Below, piece by piece: positions 17,235 to 26,498 of a stretch of 64,000 nt of DNA (the first letter of the stretch is position 1; each line of letters opens with the position of its first letter). The DNA lies in the NCBI RefSeq assembly GCF_030625865.1, contig NZ_DAOUQB010000002.1:1-64000 (forward strand). Direction: 5' to 3'. The notes beneath the pieces are model-generated. The model did no database searches, was not told the DNA's origin, and saw only the letters and a program-made list of their open reading frames with translations. The position numbers and the translations under genes were made by a program. The stretch is from Anaerotignum sp. Its GTDB lineage: Bacteria; Bacillota; Clostridia; Lachnospirales; Anaerotignaceae.

Positions 17235-18416
17235 ATGGCAACTAAAATATATATGGACAATGCAGCAACAACACCTGTAAGGGAAGAAGTATTTCAGACA
17301 ATACTTCCCTATTTTAAAGACTATTATGGCAATGCATCCAGTGTGTACAGTATTGCAAAAGAAAGCAAAAAAGCATTGGAAAAGGCAAGAGAACAGGTAG
17401 CAAAGGGAATTGGAGCAAAAACCGAGGAAATTTATTTTACTGCCGGCGGTTCCGAGAGTGACAATATGGCTCTTCGTGGGGTTGCAGAAGCATTGAGAGG
17501 GAAAGGTAACCACATCATTACAACAAAAATTGAGCATCATGCGATCTTGCATACTTGTGAATATTTGGAAAAAAATGGCTATGAGGTGACCTATTTACCT
17601 GTAGATGAGTTTGGCAAGATTCGTTTGGAAGAACTTGAAAAAAGTATTCGCCCGGAAACAATTTTAATATCTGTAATGTTTGCGAATAATGAAATCGGAA
17701 CCATTCAACCTATCGCAGAAATTGGAAGAATTGCCGAAAAGCATGGTGTTGTATTTCATACGGATGCGGTGCAAGCAGTTGGCCACGTCCCCATTAACGT
17801 GGATGAGATGAAAATTGATTTGCTCTCTATGAGTGGTCATAAGTTAGGGGCTCCAAAAGGTATCGGTGCCATTTATATTCGCAAAGGGATCTCTATAGAG
17901 CCTTTGATTTTTGGAGGTGCACAGGAAAAGAAAAAACGTGCTGGGACAGAAAACATTCCGGGTATTGTTGGATTAGGAAAAGCGGTAGAATTGGCAACTG
18001 CAGAAATGGATGTTGAAACAAAACGTTTGCTTCAGTTGAGAGATAAATTGATTACCGGCATTTTGGAAAATGTTCCTTATAGCCGTTTAAATGGACACCC
18101 AACTGACAGACTACCAGGCAACTGTAATATTTCTTTTTCTTATATCGAGGGAGAGTCTATGCTGCTATTATTGGATGCTTTTGGAATTGCAGCTTCCAGT
18201 GGGTCTGCCTGTACCTCGGGTTCTTTAGATCCTTCCCATGTTTTGATGGCAATTGGTTTACCTCATGAAATTGCCCATGGTTCTTTAAGATTAACATTAG
18301 ATCGCATGAATACAGAGGAAGAAATTGATTTTGTATTGAAAAAAGTTCCTGAAATTGTTCAAAAATTAAGGGATATGTCACCATTATACGAGGAAGTTAC
18401 CAACAAAAAAGCATAA
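17235..18416 (+). CDS. nifS: Cysteine desulfurase (NifS/IscS type)
   Basis: 393 residues. PLP lysine in SMSGHKLGAPKGIGA, His in IKIEHHAIL-like TTKIEHHAIL, and the catalytic Cys in ASSGSACTSGSLDPSH on a long mobile loop (group I, IscS-like). It removes sulfur from cysteine and passes it as persulfide to the IscU scaffold. GAGAGGAG precedes the ATG. It pairs with the next gene; no iscR or mnmA is next to it. Confidence 0.95.
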   Translation: MATKIYMDNAATTPVREEVFQTILPYFKDYYGNASSVYSIAKESKKALEKAREQVAKGIGAKTEEIYFTAGGSESDNMALRGVAEALRGKGNHIITTKIEHHAILHTCEYLEKNGYEVTYLPVDEFGKIRLEELEKSIRPETILISVMFANNEIGTIQPIAEIGRIAEKHGVVFHTDAVQAVGHVPINVDEMKIDLLSMSGHKLGAPKGIGAIYIRKGISIEPLIFGGAQEKKKRAGTENIPGIVGLGKAVELATAEMDVETKRLLQLRDKLITGILENVPYSRLNGHPTDRLPGNCNISFSYIEGESMLLLLDAFGIAASSGSACTSGSLDPSHVLMAIGLPHEIAHGSLRLTLDRMNTEEEIDFVLKKVPEIVQKLRDMSPLYEEVTNKKA

Positions 18417-18443
18417 GATTAAACAACTAAGGAGGAAACTCAT

Positions 18444-18884
18444 ATGGAATACAGCGAAAAAGTAATGGACCATTTTATGAACCCTAGAAATGTTGGCGTT
18501 ATTGAGGATGCAAGCGGGGTAGGACAGGTAGGCAATGCCAAATGCGGCGACATTATGAAAGTATATTTGAAAATAGAAGGTGGACGGATTTTGGACGCAA
18601 AATTTAAAACCTTTGGTTGCGGTGCTGCTGTAGCAACAAGTTCAATGGCAACTGAATTGGTGAAAGGAAAAACAATTCAGGAGGCCTTAGAAGTAACTAA
18701 CAAGGCTGTTATGGAGGCATTAGACGGATTACCTCCTGTGAAAGTGCACTGTTCCTGTCTTGCAGAAGAAGCACTGCATGCAGCTTTGTGGGATTATGCT
18801 GAAAAAAATGAAATTGAAATTCAAGGTTTGAAGCCTCCGGTGGAGGATATTGATGAATTACACCATCATGAATTGAAAGAATAA
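18444..18884 (+). CDS. nifU: Fe-S cluster assembly scaffold (NifU N-terminal/IscU-like)
   Basis: 146 residues. It has the three scaffold cysteines: NAKCGD, TFGCGAA and KVHCSCLAE. It also shows VMDHFMNPRNVGVIEDA at the start and ends with a His-rich tail. It holds nascent [2Fe-2S]/[4Fe-4S] clusters supplied with sulfur by the upstream desulfurase. Strong SD AAGGAGGAAA. It is clostridial short NifU, without the C-terminal NFU domain. Confidence 0.94.
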   Translation: MEYSEKVMDHFMNPRNVGVIEDASGVGQVGNAKCGDIMKVYLKIEGGRILDAKFKTFGCGAAVATSSMATELVKGKTIQEALEVTNKAVMEALDGLPPVKVHCSCLAEEALHAALWDYAEKNEIEIQGLKPPVEDIDELHHHELKE

Positions 18885-18892
18885 AAGACTTT

Positions 18893-18932
18893 AAAAGGGG
18901 GTGGCTATATTTTTATAGCTGCCCTTTTTTGA
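18893..18932 (+). terminator. Intrinsic terminator after nifU
   Basis: Stem AAGGGGGTGGCTATA with TATAGCTGCCCTTTT (minor bulge), followed by a T-run. Confidence 0.82.
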
Positions 18933-19274
18933 GATGAAGATGAATGATGCTTCTGTAATTTGGATAATAAGAAAACGGTCATGGTATGAAAAAATGAAGA
19001 TTAATTATTATTTTATATGCTTAAAAAAGAATGCGCCGATATTTATGAGAAATTACCAAATATATACAACTTAATTTTGAAAAACTTACAATAAATAAGC
19101 CTTGTTTCAGTGTAAAGTGACGAATGTTTTTTTTGGTATTTAATTATAAAGGAAAATCAATACAAGTGAAGAAAGATAATAAATGTATATATTGTGAAAT
19201 AAATATAACTTGTGTAAGCGTATATACAAAAAAGGCATTTTCGCCATTAAAAATTGAATCAGGAGGTTGGTATT
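18933..19274. other. AT-rich intergenic leader before the EF-G-like gene
   Basis: About 340 bp, very AT-rich, with no coding frame or RNA motif that I can support. A promoter must lie here or upstream, but no good -35/-10 pair stands out. Confidence 0.5.
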
Positions 19275-21353
19275 ATGAAAAATTACACTGCAGACAAAGT
19301 AAGAAACGTAGTTCTATTGGGTCACAGCGGTTCCGGTAAGACAACATATGCCGAAGCAGCTCTTTTCTTCTCCGGTGCGACAAAGCGCTTTGGGAAAGTG
19401 GATGAGGGCAATACCGTTAGTGACTATGAAGCAGAAGAAATTCGTCGTAAGGTATCAATCAATACATCTGTATTACCCGTTGAGTGGCAGGATACAAAAA
19501 TCAACTTCCTAGATACACCAGGTTATTTTGATTTTGTTGCGGAAGGAAAATTGGCAATGAGTGTTGCCGATACAGCACTTATTATGGTTTCAGCAAAATC
19601 AGGCGTTGAGGTTGGAACAGAAAAAGCATGGGAGTATACGGAAGAAACGAATCTCCCAAGGATTTTTTTTGTAAACCAAATGGATGACGAAAATGCAGAC
19701 TTTGAAAAAACGTTGGCAGATTTAAGAAGCAATTTTGGTAAGGCAGTTGCACCATTGCAAATTCCTTTTAATGATGAAAATGGTCAATTTATTGGGTTTA
19801 TTAATCTGATTAAAAAAGATGCAAGAAAGAAAGTTAACGGCAAATTGCAGCCTTGTGAGGTTCCTGCCGATAAAGTTGATGAAGTAGAGGTTCTCCGTTC
19901 TATGTTGGTAGAAGTAGCTGCCGAGAGCAGTGAAGAATTGATGGAGAAGTTCTTTAATGATATAGAACTGACTGAAGAAGAAATTTATGACGGTTTGCTT
20001 GTAGGTATTGAGAATCGGAGTATTTCACCGGTTATGTGTGGCTCGGCAACATTGGGCTATGGCGTAAAATTATTGATGAATACAATCGTAAGATTTACAC
20101 CTCCTGCAATGGAGGCAAAGAAAAATTTCCATGCATTTATTGATGGGACGGATACTGTCCTATGCAGTTCAGAAGATGAAACTTTTTCCGCATTTGTGTT
20201 TAAAACGATTTCTGACCCTTATATCGGTCGTTTGAATTTATTTAGAGTAATGACAGGAAAATTGGATACTTCTACCAGTATTTATAACGTTGAAAAAGAT
20301 ACCCTTGAAAAGGTTAGCCATATTTATATTGTAAGAGGCAAGGAACAAATTGAAGTAAAAGAGCTGCATACAGGTGATATTGGTGCGTTAGCGAAACTTA
20401 CAAACACATCCACACAGGATACACTGGCTGCAAAAGAAAATCCTATTTTGATCCCAAAACTGCCTTTGCCAAGCTCTGTTCTTTCCATGGCAATTCAACC
20501 TAAGGGAAAAGGGGATGAGGATAAGCTTTCTGCCGCATTGACAAAAATCAGAGAAGAAGATCCTACGCTTAAGATGGAAGTAAACAAAGAAACAAAGCAG
20601 ACACTTCTATATGGGATTGGAGAACAGCAGTTTGATGTAATGGTAAATAAATTGAAAACAAAATATAAAATTGAGGTTGACTTGTTAGATCCAATTATTC
20701 CTTTTAGAGAAACGATTAAGGCAAAGACTTCTGTAAGAGGGCGTTATAAGAAACAATCCGGTGGACACGGTCAGTTTGGCGATATTGTTATGGAATTTGA
20801 GCCCAGTGGTGATATGTCTGTGCCTTATGTATTTGAGGAGAAAGTTTTCGGGGGTTCTGTACCCAAGCAGTATTTCCCTGCAGTTGAAAAAGGCTTGCAG
20901 GAATGTGTTTTAAGTGGAGTTTTGGCAGGTTATCCCGTTGTTGGTTTAAAGGCAACCTTGACTGATGGTTCCTATCATCCTGTAGATTCCTCCGAAATGG
21001 CATTTAAGATGGCAACTGCCGTTGCTTTCAAAGAGGGTATTCCTCAGGCAAAACCCACTTTGCTGGAGCCCATTGAGCATGTTGAGGTGCTGGTTCCCGA
21101 AAGATACATGGGCGATATTATGGGTGATATTAATAAGCGACGTGGACGTATTTTGAGTATGGATGCAGCCGGGAGTAAAAAATGTATTATTGCAGAAGTT
21201 CCTGCTTCAGAAATGCATAAATATGCTACTGATTTACGCTCTTTGACACAAAGCCGTGGTGAATATAAACATTATTTTGAACGTTATGAAGAAGCTCCAA
21301 TGGAAATTCAGAAAAAAATAATTGAAGTCAGAGCAGCAGAAAAAGAAAAGTAA
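19275..21353 (+). CDS. EF-G-like translational GTPase, non-canonical paralog family
   Basis: 692 residues from the ATG at 19275 (SD AGGAGGT). The domain order is that of EF-G. G1 reads GHSGSGKTT. G3 reads DTPGYFDF instead of the canonical DTPGHVDF, so the catalytic His is Tyr. G4 reads NQMD instead of NKMD. Domain IV contains GGHGQFGDIVMEFEP and domain V ends with RSLTQSRGEYKHYFERYEEAP. These changes place it with the FusA2/EF-G-like group of Bacillota rather than housekeeping EF-G; it also stands alone, not in the rpsL-rpsG-fusA-tuf operon. The role is unproven; translation stress or factor displacement are possibilities. Confidence 0.88.
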   Translation: MKNYTADKVRNVVLLGHSGSGKTTYAEAALFFSGATKRFGKVDEGNTVSDYEAEEIRRKVSINTSVLPVEWQDTKINFLDTPGYFDFVAEGKLAMSVADTALIMVSAKSGVEVGTEKAWEYTEETNLPRIFFVNQMDDENADFEKTLADLRSNFGKAVAPLQIPFNDENGQFIGFINLIKKDARKKVNGKLQPCEVPADKVDEVEVLRSMLVEVAAESSEELMEKFFNDIELTEEEIYDGLLVGIENRSISPVMCGSATLGYGVKLLMNTIVRFTPPAMEAKKNFHAFIDGTDTVLCSSEDETFSAFVFKTISDPYIGRLNLFRVMTGKLDTSTSIYNVEKDTLEKVSHIYIVRGKEQIEVKELHTGDIGALAKLTNTSTQDTLAAKENPILIPKLPLPSSVLSMAIQPKGKGDEDKLSAALTKIREEDPTLKMEVNKETKQTLLYGIGEQQFDVMVNKLKTKYKIEVDLLDPIIPFRETIKAKTSVRGRYKKQSGGHGQFGDIVMEFEPSGDMSVPYVFEEKVFGGSVPKQYFPAVEKGLQECVLSGVLAGYPVVGLKATLTDGSYHPVDSSEMAFKMATAVAFKEGIPQAKPTLLEPIEHVEVLVPERYMGDIMGDINKRRGRILSMDAAGSKKCIIAEVPASEMHKYATDLRSLTQSRGEYKHYFERYEEAPMEIQKKIIEVRAAEKEK

Positions 21354-21386
21354 TTTATAATTATTGAATGTTTTACAGACACAAGC

Positions 21387-21422
21387 CATGGAAAAACAAA
21401 GAAATCTTCGTTTTTTCATGGT
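21387..21422 (+). terminator. Likely terminator after the EF-G-like gene
   Basis: The arms CCATGGAAAAACAAAG and CTTCGTTTTTTCATGG pair over about 16 bp with wobble and one mismatch. A weak T-rich tract follows about 10 bp later. Confidence 0.5.
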
Positions 21423-21511
21423 AAGTGTCTATTTTTGTTTATGGTTGATATAACATTTGCTATTATAAATGTTTTGTCGTAAATATAAAGGATGATTACG
21501 TGCAAAAGGCA

Positions 21512-21540
21512 CTGACAAATTCGTGATTTTATGTTAGAAT
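21512..21540 (+). promoter_or_regulatory. Promoter for the flavoprotein gene, with long leader
   Basis: CTGACA and TAGAAT are 17 bp apart, with TG one base before the -10. It lies about 220 bp before the start codon. The transcribed leader 21548-21761 contains small AT-rich palindromes (for example ATGATATGAATATCAT) but no known riboswitch motif. Confidence 0.6.
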
Positions 21541-21761
21541 AATTGAAACCTTAGGAAAATATTGGGATAGAATATTTTTTTGAAGGGAACAATAAATGAT
21601 ATGAATATCATGATTTAAGATTCATCATCTTTGTTACGTAATTAGCTTATTGTTAGGTATTCATTTATTTGAGCCTTAATTTTTCCTTTGATTTGGAATG
21701 ACTTGTTGAGAAATGAGAAATATAGCTTTTGATTGGTTTAAAAAAGTTAGGAGGTTTTAAT

Positions 21762-22622
21762 ATGCTAGATGTTGCAATTATTGGCGGTGGACCCGCAGCC
21801 CTATCTGCTGCACTAAACTGTCGTCAGCGGAATAAAACGGTTTGTATTTTCGGAAGAAGCTTGGACAGTTCCTTATTATATGCCGCAGAAAAAGTGGATA
21901 ACTATTTGGGATTGCCGGATGTTAATGGAGAAGAGATGTTAAATCGTTTCTATTCCCATGCTGTAAAAAATGGGGTAGAGTTTCAGGAATGCCGTGTTAC
22001 CCAAGTTTTAAATGTTGGTGAGCATTATATGATTAATGCAGAGAATAATTTCATTGAAGCAAAAGCCATTATTTTGGCTACCGGACTTAGCAAAAGCAAG
22101 GGGATTTCCGGCGAGATGGATTATCTGGGTAAGGGCGTTAGTTACTGCGCAACTTGCGATGGGATGCTGTATCGTGACAAAAAGGTTGTGGTTGTGAGTG
22201 AAAACGAGGAAGGCGAAGCAGAAGCAAACTTTTTGGCAGATATATGTAAAGAAGTGATTTATATTCCGTTATATAAAAATATTCTATATCTGAAGGAAAA
22301 TGTGACGGTTTTGGAAGCAAAGCCCAAGGCAGTCATTGGCGGTGGAGATAAGCTAACAGCTTTGGAAACAGATAAAGATACAATAACTTGTGATGGTATT
22401 TTCTTTGCAAAGAATACCATGCCTCCGGATAGTTTGATTTTCGGATTAAAAACAGATGGTAAAAATATTGAGGTTGATCGGCATATGGCTACAAATTTAC
22501 CTCGTGTTTATGCGGCGGGAGATTGTACCGGTGCACCATACCAGATTGCCAAGGCGGTTGGGGAAGGTTTGGTTGCTGCGTTGTCCGCTGTTTCAGATAT
22601 CGACCAAATGAAGAAAGAATAA
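21762..22622 (+). CDS. Thioredoxin-reductase-like flavoprotein without recognisable NADPH site
   Basis: 286 residues from the ATG at 21762 (AGGAGG). FAD-binding VAIIGGGPAALSAAL at the N-terminus, redox pair in SYCATCDGMLY, and the second FAD motif VYAAGDCTGAPYQIAKAVGEG. The position of the usual NADPH motif GGGNSA reads VVVVSENEEGEAEANF, and the basic motif after it is also absent. It resembles pyridine-nucleotide-independent thioredoxin reductases such as the ferredoxin-dependent clostridial flavin type. That electron donor is inference. No thioredoxin gene is adjacent. Confidence 0.85.
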   Translation: MLDVAIIGGGPAALSAALNCRQRNKTVCIFGRSLDSSLLYAAEKVDNYLGLPDVNGEEMLNRFYSHAVKNGVEFQECRVTQVLNVGEHYMINAENNFIEAKAIILATGLSKSKGISGEMDYLGKGVSYCATCDGMLYRDKKVVVVSENEEGEAEANFLADICKEVIYIPLYKNILYLKENVTVLEAKPKAVIGGGDKLTALETDKDTITCDGIFFAKNTMPPDSLIFGLKTDGKNIEVDRHMATNLPRVYAAGDCTGAPYQIAKAVGEGLVAALSAVSDIDQMKKE

Positions 22623-22650
22623 TAGACTCCCTCTAGGCATTACAAAGGAA

Positions 22651-22677
22651 TGGGGCAATATAAATGATATTGCCCCT
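22651..22677 (+). repeat. Left copy of duplicated terminator hairpin flanking mobile element A
   Basis: 27 bp containing GGGGCAATA, a 7-base AT loop and TATTGCCCC. Identical to 22894-22920. This copy is followed directly by the element and has lost its U-tract. Confidence 0.9.
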
Positions 22678-22893
22678 CAGGGTGTCGATAAAGTCGACAC
22701 CCTTTGAAAAAAGTTCAGTTCCTTCAAGCTTTTTTCAAGTTAGCAGAGGACAAATAGATGTGTTCCTGCGACCAAAAGGTCTTGAAACGCCCTATTTTCC
22801 TCGGATGGGCAAAGCTCATCCTGCGGATTCTACTTGGGGAACTTTTCGTTTCTATGCCCTTTCGTTTTATAAAATAGGTTTGTCTACAGTCTG
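22678..22893 (+). mobile_element. 216-bp hairpin-rich MITE-like element, copy A
   Basis: It begins CAGGGTGTCGA and ends with the reverse of CAGACTGTAGA, an imperfect terminal inverted repeat (CAGnnTGTnGA). A second copy lies inverted at 32033-32249 and is about 90% identical by eye. Internal stems include GGGTGTCGA/TCGACACCC, GACCAAAAGGTC and GGATGGGC/GCTCATCC. The open frame crossing it is not conserved between copies and has no SD, so it is non-coding. The exact borders are set by the 27-bp duplication on both sides. Confidence 0.85.
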
Positions 22894-22925
22894 TGGGGCA
22901 ATATAAATGATATTGCCCCTGTTTT
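22894..22925 (+). terminator. Terminator of the flavoprotein gene, right copy of the duplication
   Basis: The same 27-bp hairpin as 22651-22677, here followed by GTTTTTTG, so it retains the U-tract of what was presumably the ancestral terminator. Confidence 0.82.
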
Positions 22926-23171
22926 TTGGGAACCCTATTTTAATTTGTTTCCCAAAATGGGAATGCTTAGAGGGATTTTTATGTGCAATGAAATGAAGAA
23001 GAGTGAAAATCCAAAGGGGATGAAAATCCTGATTTTCCTAATTATTTTTAGTCAAAGATGGAATTTTAAGAAAAATGAAGTAAATATGAGTAAAAATTGA
23101 TAAATGCATTGATTTCTAGAAAATTTATAGTAATTAAACCAATTTTGGCATAAAATAACTGAATATAAAAT
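22926..23171. other. Intergenic region upstream of groESL
   Basis: It holds one more hairpin (TTTTGGGAA with TTTCCCAAAA, around 22924-22957) and AT-rich sequence. I see no coding frame. Confidence 0.5.
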
Positions 23172-23202
23172 TTGAATATTCTTGAAAAAATGCTAATATA
23201 AT
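23172..23202 (+). promoter_or_regulatory. groESL promoter
   Basis: TATAAT at 23197-23202 is clear. The best -35, TTGAAT at 23172-23177, leaves a long 19-bp spacer. The CIRCE operator follows 8 bp downstream. Confidence 0.6.
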
Positions 23203-23210
23203 ATCAGAAA

Positions 23211-23237
23211 TCAGCACTCGATAACGATGAGTGCTAA
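23211..23237 (+). promoter_or_regulatory. CIRCE operator (HrcA binding site)
   Basis: TCAGCACTC, a 9-bp spacer, then GAGTGCTAA: one mismatch from the consensus inverted repeat. It sits between the -10 box and the groES SD, so HrcA-mediated heat-shock repression is expected. hrcA is not in the window. Confidence 0.96.
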
Positions 23238-23262
23238 CAGATACAAATAAGGAGGTAATGAT

Positions 23263-23550
23263 ATGAAACTTTCACCATTAGGAGATAAGGTTGTATTAAA
23301 GCAGTTGGAGGCAGAAGAAACAACAAAATCAGGGTTGATTTTAACATCTCAGTCCAAGGAAAAGCCCCAAGAGGCAATTGTTGTTGCGGTAGGCCCTGGA
23401 GGTATGGTTGGGGATACAAAGGTTGAGATGGTGCTGAAAGAAGGGGATCATGTTATTTTCTCCAGATACGGCGCAATGGAAATCAAATTTGATGGCGAAG
23501 AATATCTGGTTATGAGACAAAACGATATTTTGGCAGTAGTAAAAGACTGA
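23263..23550 (+). CDS. groES: Co-chaperonin GroES
   Basis: 95 residues. Family signatures are KLSPLGDKVVLKQLEAEE at the start, the mobile loop ETTKSGLILTSQSKEKPQEA, and GDHVIFSRYGAMEIKFDGEEY. It caps GroEL during folding cycles. SD AAGGAGG precedes the ATG; a CIRCE element lies upstream. Confidence 0.97.
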   Translation: MKLSPLGDKVVLKQLEAEETTKSGLILTSQSKEKPQEAIVVAVGPGGMVGDTKVEMVLKEGDHVIFSRYGAMEIKFDGEEYLVMRQNDILAVVKD

Positions 23551-23555
23551 TTTAA

Positions 23556-25199
<1,644 letters not shown>

Positions 25200-25242
25200 T
25201 TCTTCGTAACCCCCATTGATTAATTTTTTATACAAAATGAAA

Positions 25243-25273
25243 AAGCCTCTGTCCTTATGGATGGAGGTTTTTT
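25243..25273 (+). terminator. Intrinsic terminator after groEL
   Basis: AAGCCTCTGTCC and GGATGGAGGTTT form a 12-bp stem with two wobble pairs, followed by TTTTTT. Confidence 0.85.
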
Positions 25274-25398
25274 GTATTTGAGAGAACGGAAAAAATTCTA
25301 AGGATTTTATGTTTATAATTTTTAATTTATAGTAAAAATATTTAGAGTAATTTTTAATTTTTTGAGTGAAAGTAAAAATTTTTTGAAAAATAAGGTTT

Positions 25399-25462
25399 AA
25401 AATTGAAAAAAATGAAAATAATTTTATTTTAAAGGAAAAAAAATTGAAAAAAATGAAAATAA
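25399..25462 (+). repeat. Two identical 23-bp A-rich direct repeats
   Basis: Copies at 25399-25421 and 25440-25462 have the pattern AAAATTG, A7, TGAAAATAA and a 41-bp period. They lie in an extremely AT-rich ~300-bp stretch (25274-25582) with no gene. A role as bent upstream DNA for the sda promoter is possible. Confidence 0.65.
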
Positions 25463-25582
25463 CATAATGTAGATTATTTGTATTTTTTAGCGAATTTTTT
25501 ACTAAATGTTTTTCAACGAAAGACAGATGTAAAGCAAAATAAAAAAATGTCCGCCTGTAAAAAACTTTTTTTGTCTTTTCTA

Positions 25583-25612
25583 TTGACTTTGACGAAAAAG
25601 TTCATATATAAT
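25583..25612 (+). promoter_or_regulatory. Promoter of the serine dehydratase unit
   Basis: TTGACT and TATAAT with an 18-bp spacer, 80 bp before the sdaAB start. Confidence 0.72.
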
Positions 25613-25692
25613 TGCTTTGCAAGGACAAAAAGTTAGTTCATTCAACATACTTTTGTCTAATATTGAGGGTTATAATGAGGGGAGGAATATGC

Positions 25693-26355
25693 TTGTTACA
25701 GGTGTTCGATATTATCGGTCCGATAATGATTGGCCCATCCAGTTCCCACACTGCCGGAGCAGTTCGTATTGGGAAATATGCCCGTTCTATTTTGGGTACT
25801 GTCCCTGTTTCTGCGTTGATACGCTTTAGTGGTTCCTTTGCAAAGACTTATAAGGGACATGGAACGGATAAAGCAATTGTTGCTGGAATTTTAGGAATGG
25901 AAACAGATGATGAGCGCATTCGTATCAGCTTAGACGTTGCCAAAGAAGAAGGACTTGCTTTTACTTTTGAGGAAACTGAAATTGACGGAGCACATCCAAA
26001 TACAGCAGAAATAATATTAAAGGATGCAGATGGTAAAGAAATTTTGATCCAAGGAGCCTCCATTGGCGGAGGTAATATTATTATTAATAAAATAAACAAC
26101 ACTACTGTTGCAATTTCAGGAAAATCTGATACATTGATTATTCCCCACGAGGATGTTCCGGGAATGATTGCTGTTGTGACAAAAATTTTAGCTGAGCACA
26201 GTGTAAATATTCATGGGTTCTCTCTTTGTAGAGATCACAAAGGGGGCACAGCCGTAATGACTATAGAAATAGATGGCGATATTGATGAGGGTATAAATAA
26301 TGTTATTACGCAGCAACCCCATATTTTGGCTTCCACCTTATTAAAAGCTATTTGA
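25693..26355 (+). CDS. sdaAB: L-serine dehydratase, iron-sulfur-dependent, beta subunit
   Basis: 220 residues from a TTG at 25693, chosen because AGGGGAGGA lies 8 bases upstream and MLQVFDIIGPIMIGPSSSHTAGA aligns with the family start. The N-terminal domain carries the GPSSSHT substrate loop; the C-terminus is an ACT domain (MIAVVTKILAEHSVNIHGF). With SdaAA it converts L-serine to pyruvate and ammonia. It is followed by sdaAA and a serine transporter, so the unit imports and ferments serine. Confidence 0.94.
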   Translation: MLQVFDIIGPIMIGPSSSHTAGAVRIGKYARSILGTVPVSALIRFSGSFAKTYKGHGTDKAIVAGILGMETDDERIRISLDVAKEEGLAFTFEETEIDGAHPNTAEIILKDADGKEILIQGASIGGGNIIINKINNTTVAISGKSDTLIIPHEDVPGMIAVVTKILAEHSVNIHGFSLCRDHKGGTAVMTIEIDGDIDEGINNVITQQPHILASTLLKAI

Positions 26356-26498
26356 TATAAAAATAAAAAAATGGAAACTATAGAGTAACGGTATTTTCGT
26401 TATGAAGAAGTCAGATATTTTTTTCATTAATCTGACAAGTACTATTGTTTATAAAGTTTATTATCTAAATTATGAAAAATTAGAAATGAGGTGATAAA

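Noticed and set aside
19124-19339. 71-codon open frame overlapping the EF-G-like start
   Set aside because: It is out of frame with the EF-G-like gene, AT-driven, and lacks an SD.
22664-22906. 80-codon open frame across mobile element copy A
   Set aside because: The frame begins in the duplicated terminator hairpin and has no SD. The matching stretch in copy B is joined to different flanking codons and ends elsewhere, so it is a by-product of the repeat.
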